In this document: positions 50,887 to 60,475 of the stretch, one piece after another
Layout: every line of letters starts with the position of its first letter
How positions within the stretch are numbered: the first letter of the stretch is position 1
Assembly (NCBI GenBank): GCA_003567005.1
Contig: PXBF01000031.1
Location: forward strand, 1-64,000
Direction of reading: 5' to 3'
Origin: PVC group bacterium
GTDB lineage: Bacteria; Verrucomicrobiota; Kiritimatiellia; UBA8416
Length of the DNA stretch: 64,000 nucleotides
Translations under genes and position numbers: made by a program
The notes under the pieces: model-generated
What the model was told of the DNA's origin: nothing
The model's input: only the letters and a program-made list of their open reading frames with translations
Databases searched by the model: none

Positions 50887-52802
50887 GAGCGTTTTTGTTG
50901 CGTGCCTGTTTTTATTGTTTCGTCTTGTTTGGCGTGCTTTTGCAACCATTGCTTGTACAAGCATCGCCTGCAGAGAACGCACGTGTGGACTTTACTTTTG
51001 AGGGGGTCGAAATAGAGACCTTTATTCGTCTTGTTGGCGAATTGACGGGGAAGCGATTTGTAGTAGGTGATGATGTGTCGGGGGAAATCACGGTTGTATC
51101 TCCGCGTGTTTCGGTAGCCGAAGTTTTCGGCTTGTTTCAGTCCATTTTGGATGCAAGTGGATTCGCAGTGCAGGAAGAGACCGGGTTTTACCGGATTGTG
51201 GCCCTGCATGAGCGGGCGCCATCTTTGGCAACGGTTCTAGGGCCGGAAGCGGAAATTCCCGATCGTGGGACTTTTACGAAAGTATTCCAGTTGGAGCATG
51301 TTTCGGCGATGGACGTGTCTCGCTTATTGGAGCCAGCTGCGGATCGTGGTGGGGCCGTGCGGGCATTGAAAGAAACAAATCATATTGTAGTGACAGATAC
51401 TGCATCGGCCTTACGTCGTATGGAGTCCTTGCTTCTGGAGTTGGATCGTGCCGGCCTAGCGCGTGTAATGGAAGTGGTTCCGTTGGAATATGCACAAGCG
51501 GACGAGTTGGCACGGCAGTTGAATGTGGCATTAAGTGAGACGGTGTCGCGTGCGCAGGAATTGGTACAGCGCTTGCCTGCAAGTCGTCGCGACGGAAGTG
51601 ATGGAAGAGAGCTGAGCCGTGCGGCGACGGTTGTGGCGGTTCCGCATGCGAATCGGTTGATCGTTACCGGCATTCCCAGTCAGGTGCAAGACTTACGTAA
51701 GTTGATTGAGGAAATGGACGTAGATGTGCCGACGGGGCAAGGTAGGCTTCATGCTATATTTTTACGACATTTGAATTCGGATGAAGCTGCTGAGACTTTA
51801 ACGTCACTTTTGCAACAGAGGCAAGAGCGGACAGAAGGAGCGGATCGGCGCATGATTTCCGTGCAGTCCAGCCCTTCCAACAATGCTTTACTGGTGGATG
51901 CGAGCCCGGGAGATTACGAAGTGGTACGTCGCTTGATTGAGCAAATGGATGAACTTCCCGAGCAGATTCATATTGGTGTAATGATTATAGAGGTCAGTGA
52001 TTCTGACGGGTTACAATTGGGCGTAGATTTTGCTGCGTTAGATGCGCCTTCAGATGTAGGTGACACCGTTGTGCAAGGGGGATTCAGCTTGGGCGATGCT
52101 AGTGGACTGCTGAATATTGCGCAGGAGGGCGTCTTTCCGCGCGGGTTGAGCGTGGGTGTGGCGGAGGGCACATCGGTTGGTCCTGAAGGACAGATCCAAC
52201 TAGGATTTCCTGCTTTGCTGAATATTGATGCTTTTCGCAGTTCGAATCGTTTTCGCATTTTATCAGAAACATCCTTGCAGTCCCAAAACAATCGTGAGGC
52301 AACGGTGAGGGTTGTGAATGAAATTCCGATTTTGACCTCAGAAATTACAGGTGGCACGGGAACCGCGCGGGATGTGATTCAAAATATCGAACGAATGGAT
52401 GTTGGAATCAAGTTACAGATTACCCCTCATTATATCCCTGGGGGGCTCGTTCGCATGGCATTAAACCCGAGTATAGAGGCTGTCATTGAGTCTGGACCTG
52501 AAGGACAGTTCACACCTACCATAGCCAAGCGTGAGGTGGAAACGACGGTTACGGTAGAAAATGGACGAACGATTGTGATCGCGGGCTTAACGCGTCGTGA
52601 CGAACGTGAAAATGAGCGCCGTGTACCTTTTTTGGGATCCGTTCCAGTCATACGTTGGCTTTTCACGCGGACGGAACAAGTTACGGAGCGTAATGATTTA
52701 TTAATTCTTGTTACTCCTACGATTGTCAGCTCCGTAGATCAGCAAGAAGCGTATCGTAGTCGTTGGCAAGACAAAACAGGGTTGTCACCGCATGAGCCCT
52801 AA
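50883..52802 (+). CDS. gspD: Type II secretion system secretin GspD
   Basis: The outer-membrane channel of type II secretion. The 639-residue protein has a signal peptide (about 1-27), N0-N3 ring domains (repeats with V-V-P-L-E-Y-A-Q-A-D-E-L and L-R-H-L-N-S-D-E-A), and the secretin domain with V-E-T-T-V-T-V-E-N-G-R-T-I-V-I-A-G-L near 547-566, V-P-F-L-G-S-V-P, and L-L-I-L-V-T-P. No pilotin-binding S-domain is obvious. It overlaps gspE by 11 bases. Confidence 0.9.
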   Translation: MRAFLLRACFYCFVLFGVLLQPLLVQASPAENARVDFTFEGVEIETFIRLVGELTGKRFVVGDDVSGEITVVSPRVSVAEVFGLFQSILDASGFAVQEETGFYRIVALHERAPSLATVLGPEAEIPDRGTFTKVFQLEHVSAMDVSRLLEPAADRGGAVRALKETNHIVVTDTASALRRMESLLLELDRAGLARVMEVVPLEYAQADELARQLNVALSETVSRAQELVQRLPASRRDGSDGRELSRAATVVAVPHANRLIVTGIPSQVQDLRKLIEEMDVDVPTGQGRLHAIFLRHLNSDEAAETLTSLLQQRQERTEGADRRMISVQSSPSNNALLVDASPGDYEVVRRLIEQMDELPEQIHIGVMIIEVSDSDGLQLGVDFAALDAPSDVGDTVVQGGFSLGDASGLLNIAQEGVFPRGLSVGVAEGTSVGPEGQIQLGFPALLNIDAFRSSNRFRILSETSLQSQNNREATVRVVNEIPILTSEITGGTGTARDVIQNIERMDVGIKLQITPHYIPGGLVRMALNPSIEAVIESGPEGQFTPTIAKREVETTVTVENGRTIVIAGLTRRDERENERRVPFLGSVPVIRWLFTRTEQVTERNDLLILVTPTIVSSVDQQEAYRSRWQDKTGLSPHEP

Positions 52803-54345
52803 TGATCAAGACAGTTTGCCCCATGATCGTCTTACACGTGAAGCGACGGAAACAGGATTACGGTTGCTGGAAGATCGCGCAGGGGTAATGATCGATTCCC
52901 GACTGCTTGGGTCCCTACCTGTGGAATGGGTTCGGCACAATGAAATTTTGCCTGTGCAGTTGAACGGGGTACCCAGCGCATTGTTAGGCGGTGCTGACAA
53001 AATAGGTTTGCTTGATTCCGTTACGCTGATGGTTGGTCGGTCGCTTGAGCCCGTACTGGCATCTGACGAGGTATTGCGTTCCTGTATTGAGGAAGCATAT
53101 GCGCAACGTCAGGAGTCGCCATCTGACTTGATTGCTGCCATGCATTTGTCTGATCAAGTGCCCGTGCGGCGTGGTGACGACCTTTTATTGAGCAGTCGCG
53201 ATGCCCCTGTAACACAGTTGATCAATACCATTATGTTAGATGCGTTGCGACAACGTGCATCTGATATTCATTTCGAACCCTTTGCGTCTCGTTTGCGTGT
53301 TCGTTTCCGTATTGATGGTGTGTTGTATGAGCAATCTTCACCCCCCGGTCACTTGGTTGCATCTTTGGTTTCGCGCCTTAAGGTGATGGCTCACATGGAT
53401 ATTGCGGAACGACGGCTTCCCCAAGACGGTATGGCGCGTGTACGTGTTGGGGATCGCGAAATTGATGTTCGAGTATCTACGGTTCCTGTCTCAGAAGGGG
53501 AACGTGTCGTGTTGCGATTGTTGGATCAGAGTCATACGGTCCTGCAAGTATCTTCTTTAGGTATGGATGATCACAGTCTAGAGCAGCTTGGGGCGCAATT
53601 GCGCCAGCCCAATGGCATGGTAATCGTTTCGGGACCAACGGGTTCTGGTAAGACGACAACCTTGTATGCTGCGCTCGGCGCACTGGACGCAGAGCAACGT
53701 AATATCATGACAATTGAAGACCCGATAGAGTATCAACTGGATAACATTGGTCAAATTCAAGTAAAACCCAAAATAGGTATTACCTTTGCGACGGGATTGC
53801 GTCACATTTTACGACAGGATCCTGATGTTATATTGGTGGGGGAAACCCGGGATGCTGAGACGGCAGAGATTGCTGTACGGGCGGCGCTGACCGGCCATTT
53901 GGTGTTCACGACGCTTCACACGAACGATGCACCGGGGGCCTTGGTTCGTCTTGCGGACATCGGTATAGCGCCTTATTTGCTATCAGCCTGTGTACGCGCT
54001 GTATTAGCGCAACGTCTTGTACGATGTTTGTGTAAGTCCTGTCGCAAGCCGTACACCGTACAGGCGGTGAGTGCATTAGCTTCCCAGATACAGGGGGAGC
54101 AAGCTTGGGATGCTATTGGTTGTGAACATTGCAAGCAGGGCTATTGGGGACGTACGGGCGTGTTCGAGTTCTTGCAGATGAATGAAGCATTATGTGAGGT
54201 GGTGCGTGATCCAGGGTTTCATTTAGAACGTGTGCGTCAGGAGGCTTTACGTGCCGGCATGCGTCCACTTGAGCAGGATGGTCTGCAGAAGGTGTTGTCG
54301 GGTATCACAACACTGGAGGAAGTGGAGCGGGCAGCAGCCGTATGA
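52792..54345 (+). CDS. gspE: Type II secretion ATPase GspE
   Basis: The cytoplasmic ATPase that drives pseudopilus assembly. The 517-residue protein has S-G-P-T-G-S-G-K-T-T-T-L (Walker A) near residue 280, the Asp box and the G-H-L-V-F-T-T-L-H-T-N His box, and a C-terminal four-Cys zinc knuckle C-L-C-K-S-C ... C-E-H-C. It overlaps gspD and gspF. Confidence 0.93.
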   Translation: MSPNDQDSLPHDRLTREATETGLRLLEDRAGVMIDSRLLGSLPVEWVRHNEILPVQLNGVPSALLGGADKIGLLDSVTLMVGRSLEPVLASDEVLRSCIEEAYAQRQESPSDLIAAMHLSDQVPVRRGDDLLLSSRDAPVTQLINTIMLDALRQRASDIHFEPFASRLRVRFRIDGVLYEQSSPPGHLVASLVSRLKVMAHMDIAERRLPQDGMARVRVGDREIDVRVSTVPVSEGERVVLRLLDQSHTVLQVSSLGMDDHSLEQLGAQLRQPNGMVIVSGPTGSGKTTTLYAALGALDAEQRNIMTIEDPIEYQLDNIGQIQVKPKIGITFATGLRHILRQDPDVILVGETRDAETAEIAVRAALTGHLVFTTLHTNDAPGALVRLADIGIAPYLLSACVRAVLAQRLVRCLCKSCRKPYTVQAVSALASQIQGEQAWDAIGCEHCKQGYWGRTGVFEFLQMNEALCEVVRDPGFHLERVRQEALRAGMRPLEQDGLQKVLSGITTLEEVERAAAV

Positions 54346-55526
54346 GAACGTACAGCTATAAAGGGTATGATCGTGTTGGAAGCGTGCGATCTGGCCATAT
54401 CGAAGCTTTGAGTGCAAAATCGGCGCGTGAGACGCTAGCGGACCAAAATATTTTTGTAGCGAAGCTTGTAGAAAGCCAGAGTCAGCATGGGCGTTTTCCC
54501 CAATATTTGCGTTGCATGTTCTATCGAGAGCTGGCTGCGCTTTTACGATCAGGTATGCCGCTTGTCCCGGCATTGGGCATGCTTTTGAAAACGCCGGAAT
54601 TACAAGCGGTTTTTGTAATACTCTCTGGCGTGAGAGATCAGGTACGAGAGGGCCATGGGTTTGCCAGGGCGTTGGACAGTATGACTACGGGGATGAAATC
54701 CTTTGAAACTTCCGCCATTGATGTGGCAGAGCGAACTGGTACCCTGGCTGCCGTTTTGGATCAGCTCGCGACCGTAATAGAATCGCACCAGCAGTTACGC
54801 GAGCGCGTACAGCGCGCCATGATATACCCAATATTAATCCTCACGCTCGGAATTGTGGTTGCATTTGTGATGCTGGGTGTTCTTTTGCCTCGTATGCAAC
54901 AAATCACGGGTGATTTTTTAGCGATGCCGGCTCTCACGCGTTTCATGCTGGCAGTTAGCCGTGGATTATTTCCGTGGGGTTTCGTATGGCTGTGTTTAGG
55001 GGCTATTGTTGTTATTCTTCTTATTCGAAAGGTGTTGCGTGAGCCATCACGTCGTATTCAGTTTGAGACTTTCGTATTGCGCTTACCTGGGCATCGCGCC
55101 TATCGGTACCTTCTGGCATCTCGGTTTGCCCATACGCTTTCCATCTTGACGAAGGCCGGGGTCCCTTTGGTTGAAGGGGTAGCATTGGCAGGCCGTGCCA
55201 CAGGCAGTGGTTGGTGTGAGGAACGCGCGGAAGCCGCCTCTCATGCGGTAAGGCATGGGCAGAACCTTGAAGATGCGGTACGTGGCATCCCCCCTCTTGC
55301 TGAGATTCTCAGTGGTTGGGTTGCTGTGGGGGAAGCGGGGGGAGATTTGGCGGGGATGCTCGATCATGCCGCTACTCGATGTGATCGGCAGTTTGATCAC
55401 CATTTGTCACGTTTCCTGACTCTATTGGAGCCAACGCTTCTGCTTTTGATTGGGGGATTTGTTCTGCTGATTACCTTAGCCGTTTTGTTGCCGGTCTTTT
55501 CTTTAACGGATGCTGTTTTGCGCTAA
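54342..55526 (+). CDS. gspF: Type II secretion inner-membrane protein GspF
   Basis: The inner-membrane platform protein. The 394-residue protein has two T2SSF domains with R-E-L-A-A-L-L-R-S-G-M-P-L and R-F-A-H-T-L-S-I-L-T-K-A-G-V-P-L, and three hydrophobic segments. Only D-E-F are present here; pseudopilins and prepilin peptidase lie elsewhere, although a prepilin-like protein is at 60476. It is followed by a perfect hairpin. Confidence 0.92.
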   Translation: MRTYSYKGYDRVGSVRSGHIEALSAKSARETLADQNIFVAKLVESQSQHGRFPQYLRCMFYRELAALLRSGMPLVPALGMLLKTPELQAVFVILSGVRDQVREGHGFARALDSMTTGMKSFETSAIDVAERTGTLAAVLDQLATVIESHQQLRERVQRAMIYPILILTLGIVVAFVMLGVLLPRMQQITGDFLAMPALTRFMLAVSRGLFPWGFVWLCLGAIVVILLIRKVLREPSRRIQFETFVLRLPGHRAYRYLLASRFAHTLSILTKAGVPLVEGVALAGRATGSGWCEERAEAASHAVRHGQNLEDAVRGIPPLAEILSGWVAVGEAGGDLAGMLDHAATRCDRQFDHHLSRFLTLLEPTLLLLIGGFVLLITLAVLLPVFSLTDAVLR

Positions 55527-55530
55527 ATAG

Positions 55531-55556
55531 CTGCCTGTCGGGAGACCGACAGGCAG
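55531..55556. terminator. Perfect 11-base hairpin between convergent genes
   Basis: CTGCCTGTCGG pairs with CCGACAGGCAG around a GAGA tetraloop. It starts four bases after the gspF stop and ends 21 bases before the convergent dehydrogenase stop. T tracts are weak on both sides, so it may be a terminator assisted by other factors or a transcript-end stabiliser. Confidence 0.6.
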
Positions 55557-55577
55557 CCTTGGCGTGTTTGCCCATCA

Positions 55578-56852
55578 TCACGCAATGGGTGTGGCATTTT
55601 CCAAGAGGAATTTTTCCGCTTCAGGCGACCACAAGCCATTGGCATTTTCGACGATACGTCCTAGCTCCTGCATGATGGGGTCCGATTGGGCTTGTAGCTT
55701 GGCAAGCGGCGTGAGAGGTAAGCTGATACCGGTGTAGATCAGTTTTTTTCCGCCTGGGATTTGTGGCAGGTTCAAGGTTGTTTCAATAACGGCGTCAAGT
55801 CCCCCAATATGTGTGACCATCGTAGACGGGTCTACGCGGCCTTCTTCCATCAACTTCAGGGATTCGATCATATCGTCGGTATTTCCTCCACTGGTTCCAA
55901 CGATATGCGTAGCCGCATAATGGACATTGTAGAAGTTGAGTTCTGCCTTGAAGGTTGGGTCTGTGGGGCCCGCAAAGAAGTTCAGGCAACCATCATGTCC
56001 CAGGATCAAGTCGGCTTGCTCAATTAACGGTTGCACGGGGGCAAATACGAATACATCATGAAAACCATCACCATCTGGTGTCAGGGATTTGAGGTAGTTG
56101 GTGTCTTTGCCTGGCTCTGCTGTATTTACGTACATAAGTTTGACACCATGCTTTGCGGCCTCTTCTACCGTGAAGATGGAAGCTGCCCGGTTTAGCCGAT
56201 CATTGTCGATGTCTGTGACGACGAGTAGTCCCGGTTTGCGGTCACCATGAATCGCATAATCAATCGCTCCCAATCCCATTGGTCCAACACCTGCGAGAAT
56301 TGCCGTTGAGCCCCCTTCGACGATACCCATTTGATGCTCATAGCTGCCAGGGGTTGTGTGATAGTTTGCGTGAAAGGCTCCTACGACACAACTCATGGGT
56401 TCAGCAAGGGATCCGAGGTAGAATGCATTGCCAGCATACGGTAGCAAGCACTGCCGCTCCATGACCGCTTCGGGAATAACAATGTATTGTGCATCACCAC
56501 CAATGTAGGGATAAGAGTATCCCGGGGCCGAAAGAATTCCGACAGGCCCGTTAGGATCGTTCATTGCGGGTTGGATGGAAAATTTTTCACCAGGTTTGAA
56601 TTGGTCCTTCCAGCGCTCTCCCACTTCGACGATTTCACCGCAGAATTCATGTCCGATCATGATCGGGTTTTCAGCTACATCGTCGGGAATGCGTTTGTGA
56701 TCGGGTCCTTGGGCAGATGCCTTGTAGGATGACATACAAATACTGTCTGATATGATATGAGCCAGTATCTCTCCTTCCCTGATCGGGGGGAGCTCAACGG
56801 TTTCGAGGCGCAGGTCTTTTTTGCCATATAGGCGAACGGCTTTGGTTTGCAT
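55578..56852 (-). CDS. Zinc-dependent sugar/polyol dehydrogenase, L-sorbose-1-phosphate reductase-like
   Basis: A 424-residue medium-chain dehydrogenase. Cys39, and the H-E pair in I-G-H-E-F-C-G-E-I-V-E-V-G (67-68), match the catalytic zinc ligands; the NAD(P) fold has A-G-V-G-P-M-G-L-G. The closest type I recall is L-sorbose-1-phosphate reductase (SorE), which turns sorbose 1-phosphate to glucitol 6-phosphate, but the substrate is not proven. It is the last gene of the minus-strand DeoR operon, 20 bases after the SDR. Confidence 0.75.
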   Translation of the reverse strand: MQTKAVRLYGKKDLRLETVELPPIREGEILAHIISDSICMSSYKASAQGPDHKRIPDDVAENPIMIGHEFCGEIVEVGERWKDQFKPGEKFSIQPAMNDPNGPVGILSAPGYSYPYIGGDAQYIVIPEAVMERQCLLPYAGNAFYLGSLAEPMSCVVGAFHANYHTTPGSYEHQMGIVEGGSTAILAGVGPMGLGAIDYAIHGDRKPGLLVVTDIDNDRLNRAASIFTVEEAAKHGVKLMYVNTAEPGKDTNYLKSLTPDGDGFHDVFVFAPVQPLIEQADLILGHDGCLNFFAGPTDPTFKAELNFYNVHYAATHIVGTSGGNTDDMIESLKLMEEGRVDPSTMVTHIGGLDAVIETTLNLPQIPGGKKLIYTGISLPLTPLAKLQAQSDPIMQELGRIVENANGLWSPEAEKFLLENATPIA

Positions 56853-56872
56853 GTTATCTCCTTTGGTTTTTA

Positions 56873-57946
56873 CTAGTTTAACATCACTTGACCACCCGTT
56901 ACGGGGATGGCCTGTCCTGTTTCATAGACTTGTTCTATCGCATAAAAAATGGCTCGTACAACATCTGAGGGAAAGCAGCCCCGGTGCATGGGAATCTGCT
57001 GCTCGTAATGTTGCTTTACGTCCGCAATGCTTTTAGCCCCTGGTACTTTTCCGGTTTTTAAATACTGGACAAATAACCCTTTGTCTGGATCGCTCCAGAG
57101 AGGGCCCTCGAAAAAGTTTCCGGGACAGATCGTGTTCACTTTTGTGTTATCTGCAATCAGCTCTTTTGCGAAGCTTTGCACGAGTCCAACCGAGCCGAAT
57201 TTTGATCCTGCATAGGCACCATTGCGGTTGGATCCTTCCAATGCGGATTTGGAACTGATGCTGATGATATCTGTATAATATTTGCCGGTAGGTTTGTTCA
57301 TAGCCTCCATCACAGGGGCAACATGTTTTGTACATAAAAAGAACCCCGTATAGTTGACTTCTGTTACAAACCGGAAGTCATCCGCAGATAACGCTTTTAC
57401 GCTGCCGGCTTTGAGAACACCTGCATTGGAAACAAACAGATCCATGCCGCCGCATGTGAGCACGATTTGCTCAGTCATTGCCTTGACGGATTTCTCGTCC
57501 GCCACATTCACTGCAACGGGGAAGGCTACAGTGCGTCCGGCTGCTTGATTACAGCGCTCTGCCATGATTCGGGCACCTTCCCCGTTTAGGTCTGCAATCC
57601 ATACTAAGGCGCCGTATGCGATTAACTCTTTGACGATCCCTTCGCCAAAACCTTGTGCGCCCCCGGTTACAACACATACCTTATTGTGAACGATCGCGCC
57701 CCGCCCCGTTGCATGTGGTGCATGGCTCGTTCCATTCATGGCATCATCGTAGTCTTCCCCTAGACGAAAACTTCCAACGCCTTCGACCTGAACAGACCGA
57801 ATGCCGGGCTTTACTTTTTCCTGTATTGTATCGACTGTGCACATCACATCCGCCTGGATGGGATCTTGGGTATGAACGACAATTGCGCCTTTGTTACCAT
57901 CAAATGTACACCCGCGTAATAATGGGGCAATCTCACATGCTGTCAT
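56873..57946 (-). CDS. Short-chain dehydrogenase, sorbitol-6-phosphate dehydrogenase-like, with N-terminal extension
   Basis: A 357-residue protein. The SDR domain starts near residue 90 with V-V-T-G-G-A-Q-G-F-G-E-G, has S-N-A-G, the Ser in I-S-I-S-S-K and the catalytic Y-x-x-x-K in A-Y-A-G-S-K. Ahead lie about 85 residues with V-E-G-V-G-S-F-R-L-G-E-D-Y-D-D-A, reminiscent of the end of a class II aldolase domain as in aldolase-SDR fusions; this likeness is tentative. Together with the zinc dehydrogenase it could interconvert a ketose phosphate and polyol phosphate. Its ATG overlaps the regulator's stop. Confidence 0.75.
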   Translation of the reverse strand: MTACEIAPLLRGCTFDGNKGAIVVHTQDPIQADVMCTVDTIQEKVKPGIRSVQVEGVGSFRLGEDYDDAMNGTSHAPHATGRGAIVHNKVCVVTGGAQGFGEGIVKELIAYGALVWIADLNGEGARIMAERCNQAAGRTVAFPVAVNVADEKSVKAMTEQIVLTCGGMDLFVSNAGVLKAGSVKALSADDFRFVTEVNYTGFFLCTKHVAPVMEAMNKPTGKYYTDIISISSKSALEGSNRNGAYAGSKFGSVGLVQSFAKELIADNTKVNTICPGNFFEGPLWSDPDKGLFVQYLKTGKVPGAKSIADVKQHYEQQIPMHRGCFPSDVVRAIFYAIEQVYETGQAIPVTGGQVMLN

Positions 57947-58737
57947 TTGTTCGTTCTCCTTTTTTCGACGGTTTGCAGTTTTACATTATACTCTTTCAAA
58001 ATCGTATGCATGGAAGGTGGAAGATTTGCATCCGTAATCAGGTAATCTGCCTTAGCGAAAGGTAGAATATGGACAAATCCTGGTGTTTGAAATTTCGCCG
58101 CATCTGCCAGCACTATGGTTTCCTTCGCATTTGCGGCCATTTGCCGGACAAAGTCCCCGCTCTCCACGCTATTCGCAAAAAATCCTTGCTCAGCATCCAC
58201 TCCATCGATGCCAATAAAGGCGCGTTGCACACGAAAGCGTTTCACAGCTTCCGTCGTTAGCGGACCCGTCAAGGATTCCTCGGCTGGCCGGAAGCTGCCA
58301 CCGACAAGCGAGACGATGAGTTGCGGGTTGGTCCGAACGTAGGGCAGAAGGAGCGTGTTGTTGGTCACAATATGCACTTGTCGTTTCGTGCGAAGGAAGC
58401 GAGGAATCAGTGCTGTTGTCGTTCCCGCTGCAATCATGATGGTGTCTCCATCGGAAACCAGTGTTGCAGCTGCTTTGGCTATTTCGGTTTTGGCCTCTCG
58501 TGCTGTACGCATTCGCTTTAAGATGGCAGGGTGGAAAGCGGGAATGGCCCCACCATGTCCCCTGACTACCCAGCCTTCTTCTTCTAAGGTGGCCAGATCA
58601 TTCCGGATTGTGACAACAGACACGCGTAACTGATCAGCCAACCCCGCAACCGTAATGCCAGATCTTTCCGCTAACATGTCTAGAATTTTCGTTTTTCTTT
58701 CTGTCAGGTTTAATTTCTTTTTTGAAATAGTTTTCAT
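57943..58737 (-). CDS. DeoR-family transcriptional regulator
   Basis: A 264-residue repressor with a DeoR helix-turn-helix (about residues 12-60, L-A-D-Q-L-R-V-S-V-V-T-I-R-N-D-L-A-T-L) and a sugar-phosphate-sensing domain with the D-G-D-T-I-M-I-A-A-G-T-T-T segment. It heads and overlaps the operon, so it presumably controls the two dehydrogenases in response to a phosphorylated sugar and autoregulates. Confidence 0.88.
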   Translation of the reverse strand: MKTISKKKLNLTERKTKILDMLAERSGITVAGLADQLRVSVVTIRNDLATLEEEGWVVRGHGGAIPAFHPAILKRMRTAREAKTEIAKAAATLVSDGDTIMIAAGTTTALIPRFLRTKRQVHIVTNNTLLLPYVRTNPQLIVSLVGGSFRPAEESLTGPLTTEAVKRFRVQRAFIGIDGVDAEQGFFANSVESGDFVRQMAANAKETIVLADAAKFQTPGFVHILPFAKADYLITDANLPPSMHTILKEYNVKLQTVEKRRTNK

Positions 58738-58745
58738 TATGTTTC

Positions 58746-58774
58746 TTGATACTTATTGTTTATAGTTTTGTCAA
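58746..58774 (-). promoter_or_regulatory. Candidate promoter of the DeoR operon
   Basis: On the minus strand a perfect TTGACA (58774-58769) is 17 bases from TATCAA (58751-58746). The regulator's ATG is only eight bases after the -10, so the transcript would be leaderless or nearly so. The remaining 147 bases up to the radical SAM gene show only AT-rich alternating runs (GCATATGCATGC). Confidence 0.55.
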
Positions 58775-58921
58775 GTACGGGTCGGGTATTTTGCTGCCGG
58801 AATAGGTGCAGGAAGCATATGCATGCATGTGCACATATGTTTGTATGCACCTGATTTTGTTGTGCGTGCGGGCGCAAGAAATCCTCGACGGCGCGCATAA
58901 ACGTAAGCGATCTAGCCTGCT

Positions 58922-60367
58922 TTATCGTGCGCGCGGGCGCAAGAAAGCTGGCAGGTTCATTCTGCGACCCTCGGCCAAGTAGTCTTGCTCTAATGCTGCA
59001 CGGATTGTCTCTGTTGCGGCAATATGATTTGCGTTAAGGAAAGCGTACAGTTCATGCGCTATTTCTACTAGACCTATACCATAGCGCCCGTGTTGTCTTT
59101 CTAGTGTGAGACTAAAGGCGTTAAACGTATGCCATATATTGGGAGATTGTAATAGCAATTTGGTAGTATGCGGGAAATGGTTTCGATTGATCACACGTTC
59201 CCAATGAGAGGCGAACCGATGGACTTGGTCAAGGTCCGCAGGCGACATGGCATCCGATGCTATCACTTGATAGGGTGGATTCTTGTGGAAGCGCATACCT
59301 GGTTCTTGATGGAGTTTGGTCCCTGGCAGATGCTTTAAGCAGCCAAGCTGGATTTCGGCGGGGCCTGTACGATAGAGCTTTTCGAAACCCGCGATAAAGG
59401 AATGAAGCGTTTCGCCGGGCAAGCCGGCGATGAGGTCTGCATGCACCGTGGCATGCGCTTGATGCGTGAGCCAGTGTATTCCCTCGAGCGCTGCTTCTGG
59501 GTTTGCGGGACGATTGATCCGTTGTAGAACCTCAGGTGACAGGGATTGGATTCCTGTCTCAATGTGCAGGGATCCGGGCGGGAAGCGGACCATGAGATCG
59601 CGTAGATTTTGAAATAAAAACTCTGGTACAACTTCCAAGTGTATAAAAAGGTCATCCCTTCGTTTCTGTTCAAAGAACTGTAAGATTTGCACGGCGCGCT
59701 TGCCTGCTAAATTAAAGCTTCGGTCCACGAAGCGAAAGTGCCGTGCTCCGCGTCGGTAGAGTTTTTCCAAATGGGCCAAAACCGTATCCAGAGGGTAGTA
59801 ACGCACACCACAGGTTAAGGAGGACAGGCAAAAGCTGCAAGCACAAGGGCATCCGCGTGATGTTTCAATATAGATATTGCGATGCAACAAGTCTTGGTCG
59901 GTATATGCTTCGGTTGGAAAGGCAAGTTTTGCTAAGTTGGGAGGAGTAGCGTGCTGTATATGCGCCACGGGTTTCCCATTAGCTATATTCTCGCAGATTT
60001 TTGGCAGTATTTCTTCTGCTTCTCCACAGATCACGCAGTCTGCCTCATTTGCGAGGCTGGATTGTGTGTCATATGTAATTTCCGGTCCACCGAGGATGAT
60101 TTTCGTTTGCGGCAGATTCTCACGTACGAGAGGAACGATTTGATCAACGAGCTGACGATTCCAGATGTATACACTTATTGCAAGGATCGAAGGTTCCAAC
60201 TGTGCGATTTTCGTGAAAATAGCTTGTGGTGTTTGTTTGATCTCGCATTCAAGCAAGAGCGGCCGGGCATGTTGCATGTTTGCCATCAGGGATCTTGCTG
60301 CCAGACTGCTGTGGGAATAGCGTGCATTTATAGCAAGAATGACGAGGTTCGAGTCTACAGGCGGCAT
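58922..60367 (-). CDS. B12-binding-domain radical SAM protein
   Basis: A 481-residue protein with an N-terminal B12-binding-like domain (about 1-140, I-L-G-G-P-E-I-T-Y), a radical SAM domain with R-G-C-P-C-A-C-S-F-C giving the C-x3-C-x2-C motif near residue 179, and a C-terminal domain of about 130 residues, the DUF4080-type arrangement. Substrate is unknown; these often act on lipids, tetrapyrroles or secondary metabolites. Monocistronic. Confidence 0.85.
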   Translation of the reverse strand: MPPVDSNLVILAINARYSHSSLAARSLMANMQHARPLLLECEIKQTPQAIFTKIAQLEPSILAISVYIWNRQLVDQIVPLVRENLPQTKIILGGPEITYDTQSSLANEADCVICGEAEEILPKICENIANGKPVAHIQHATPPNLAKLAFPTEAYTDQDLLHRNIYIETSRGCPCACSFCLSSLTCGVRYYPLDTVLAHLEKLYRRGARHFRFVDRSFNLAGKRAVQILQFFEQKRRDDLFIHLEVVPEFLFQNLRDLMVRFPPGSLHIETGIQSLSPEVLQRINRPANPEAALEGIHWLTHQAHATVHADLIAGLPGETLHSFIAGFEKLYRTGPAEIQLGCLKHLPGTKLHQEPGMRFHKNPPYQVIASDAMSPADLDQVHRFASHWERVINRNHFPHTTKLLLQSPNIWHTFNAFSLTLERQHGRYGIGLVEIAHELYAFLNANHIAATETIRAALEQDYLAEGRRMNLPAFLRPRAR

Positions 60368-60475
60368 AGTCTACAACACGATAAAGACAGAAAAGCGGTG
60401 ATCATACTTTGCATCTTTCGCAACATGCAGCAGGAGGATGAATAAGGAACCGTCAAAGCGTCCGAGTCTATCTGT

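Noticed and set aside
58795..58860. Palindromic GCATATGCATGC-type stretch as operator of the DeoR operon
   Set aside because: It is alternating purine-pyrimidine low-complexity sequence upstream of the promoter, without a clear pair of conserved half-sites.
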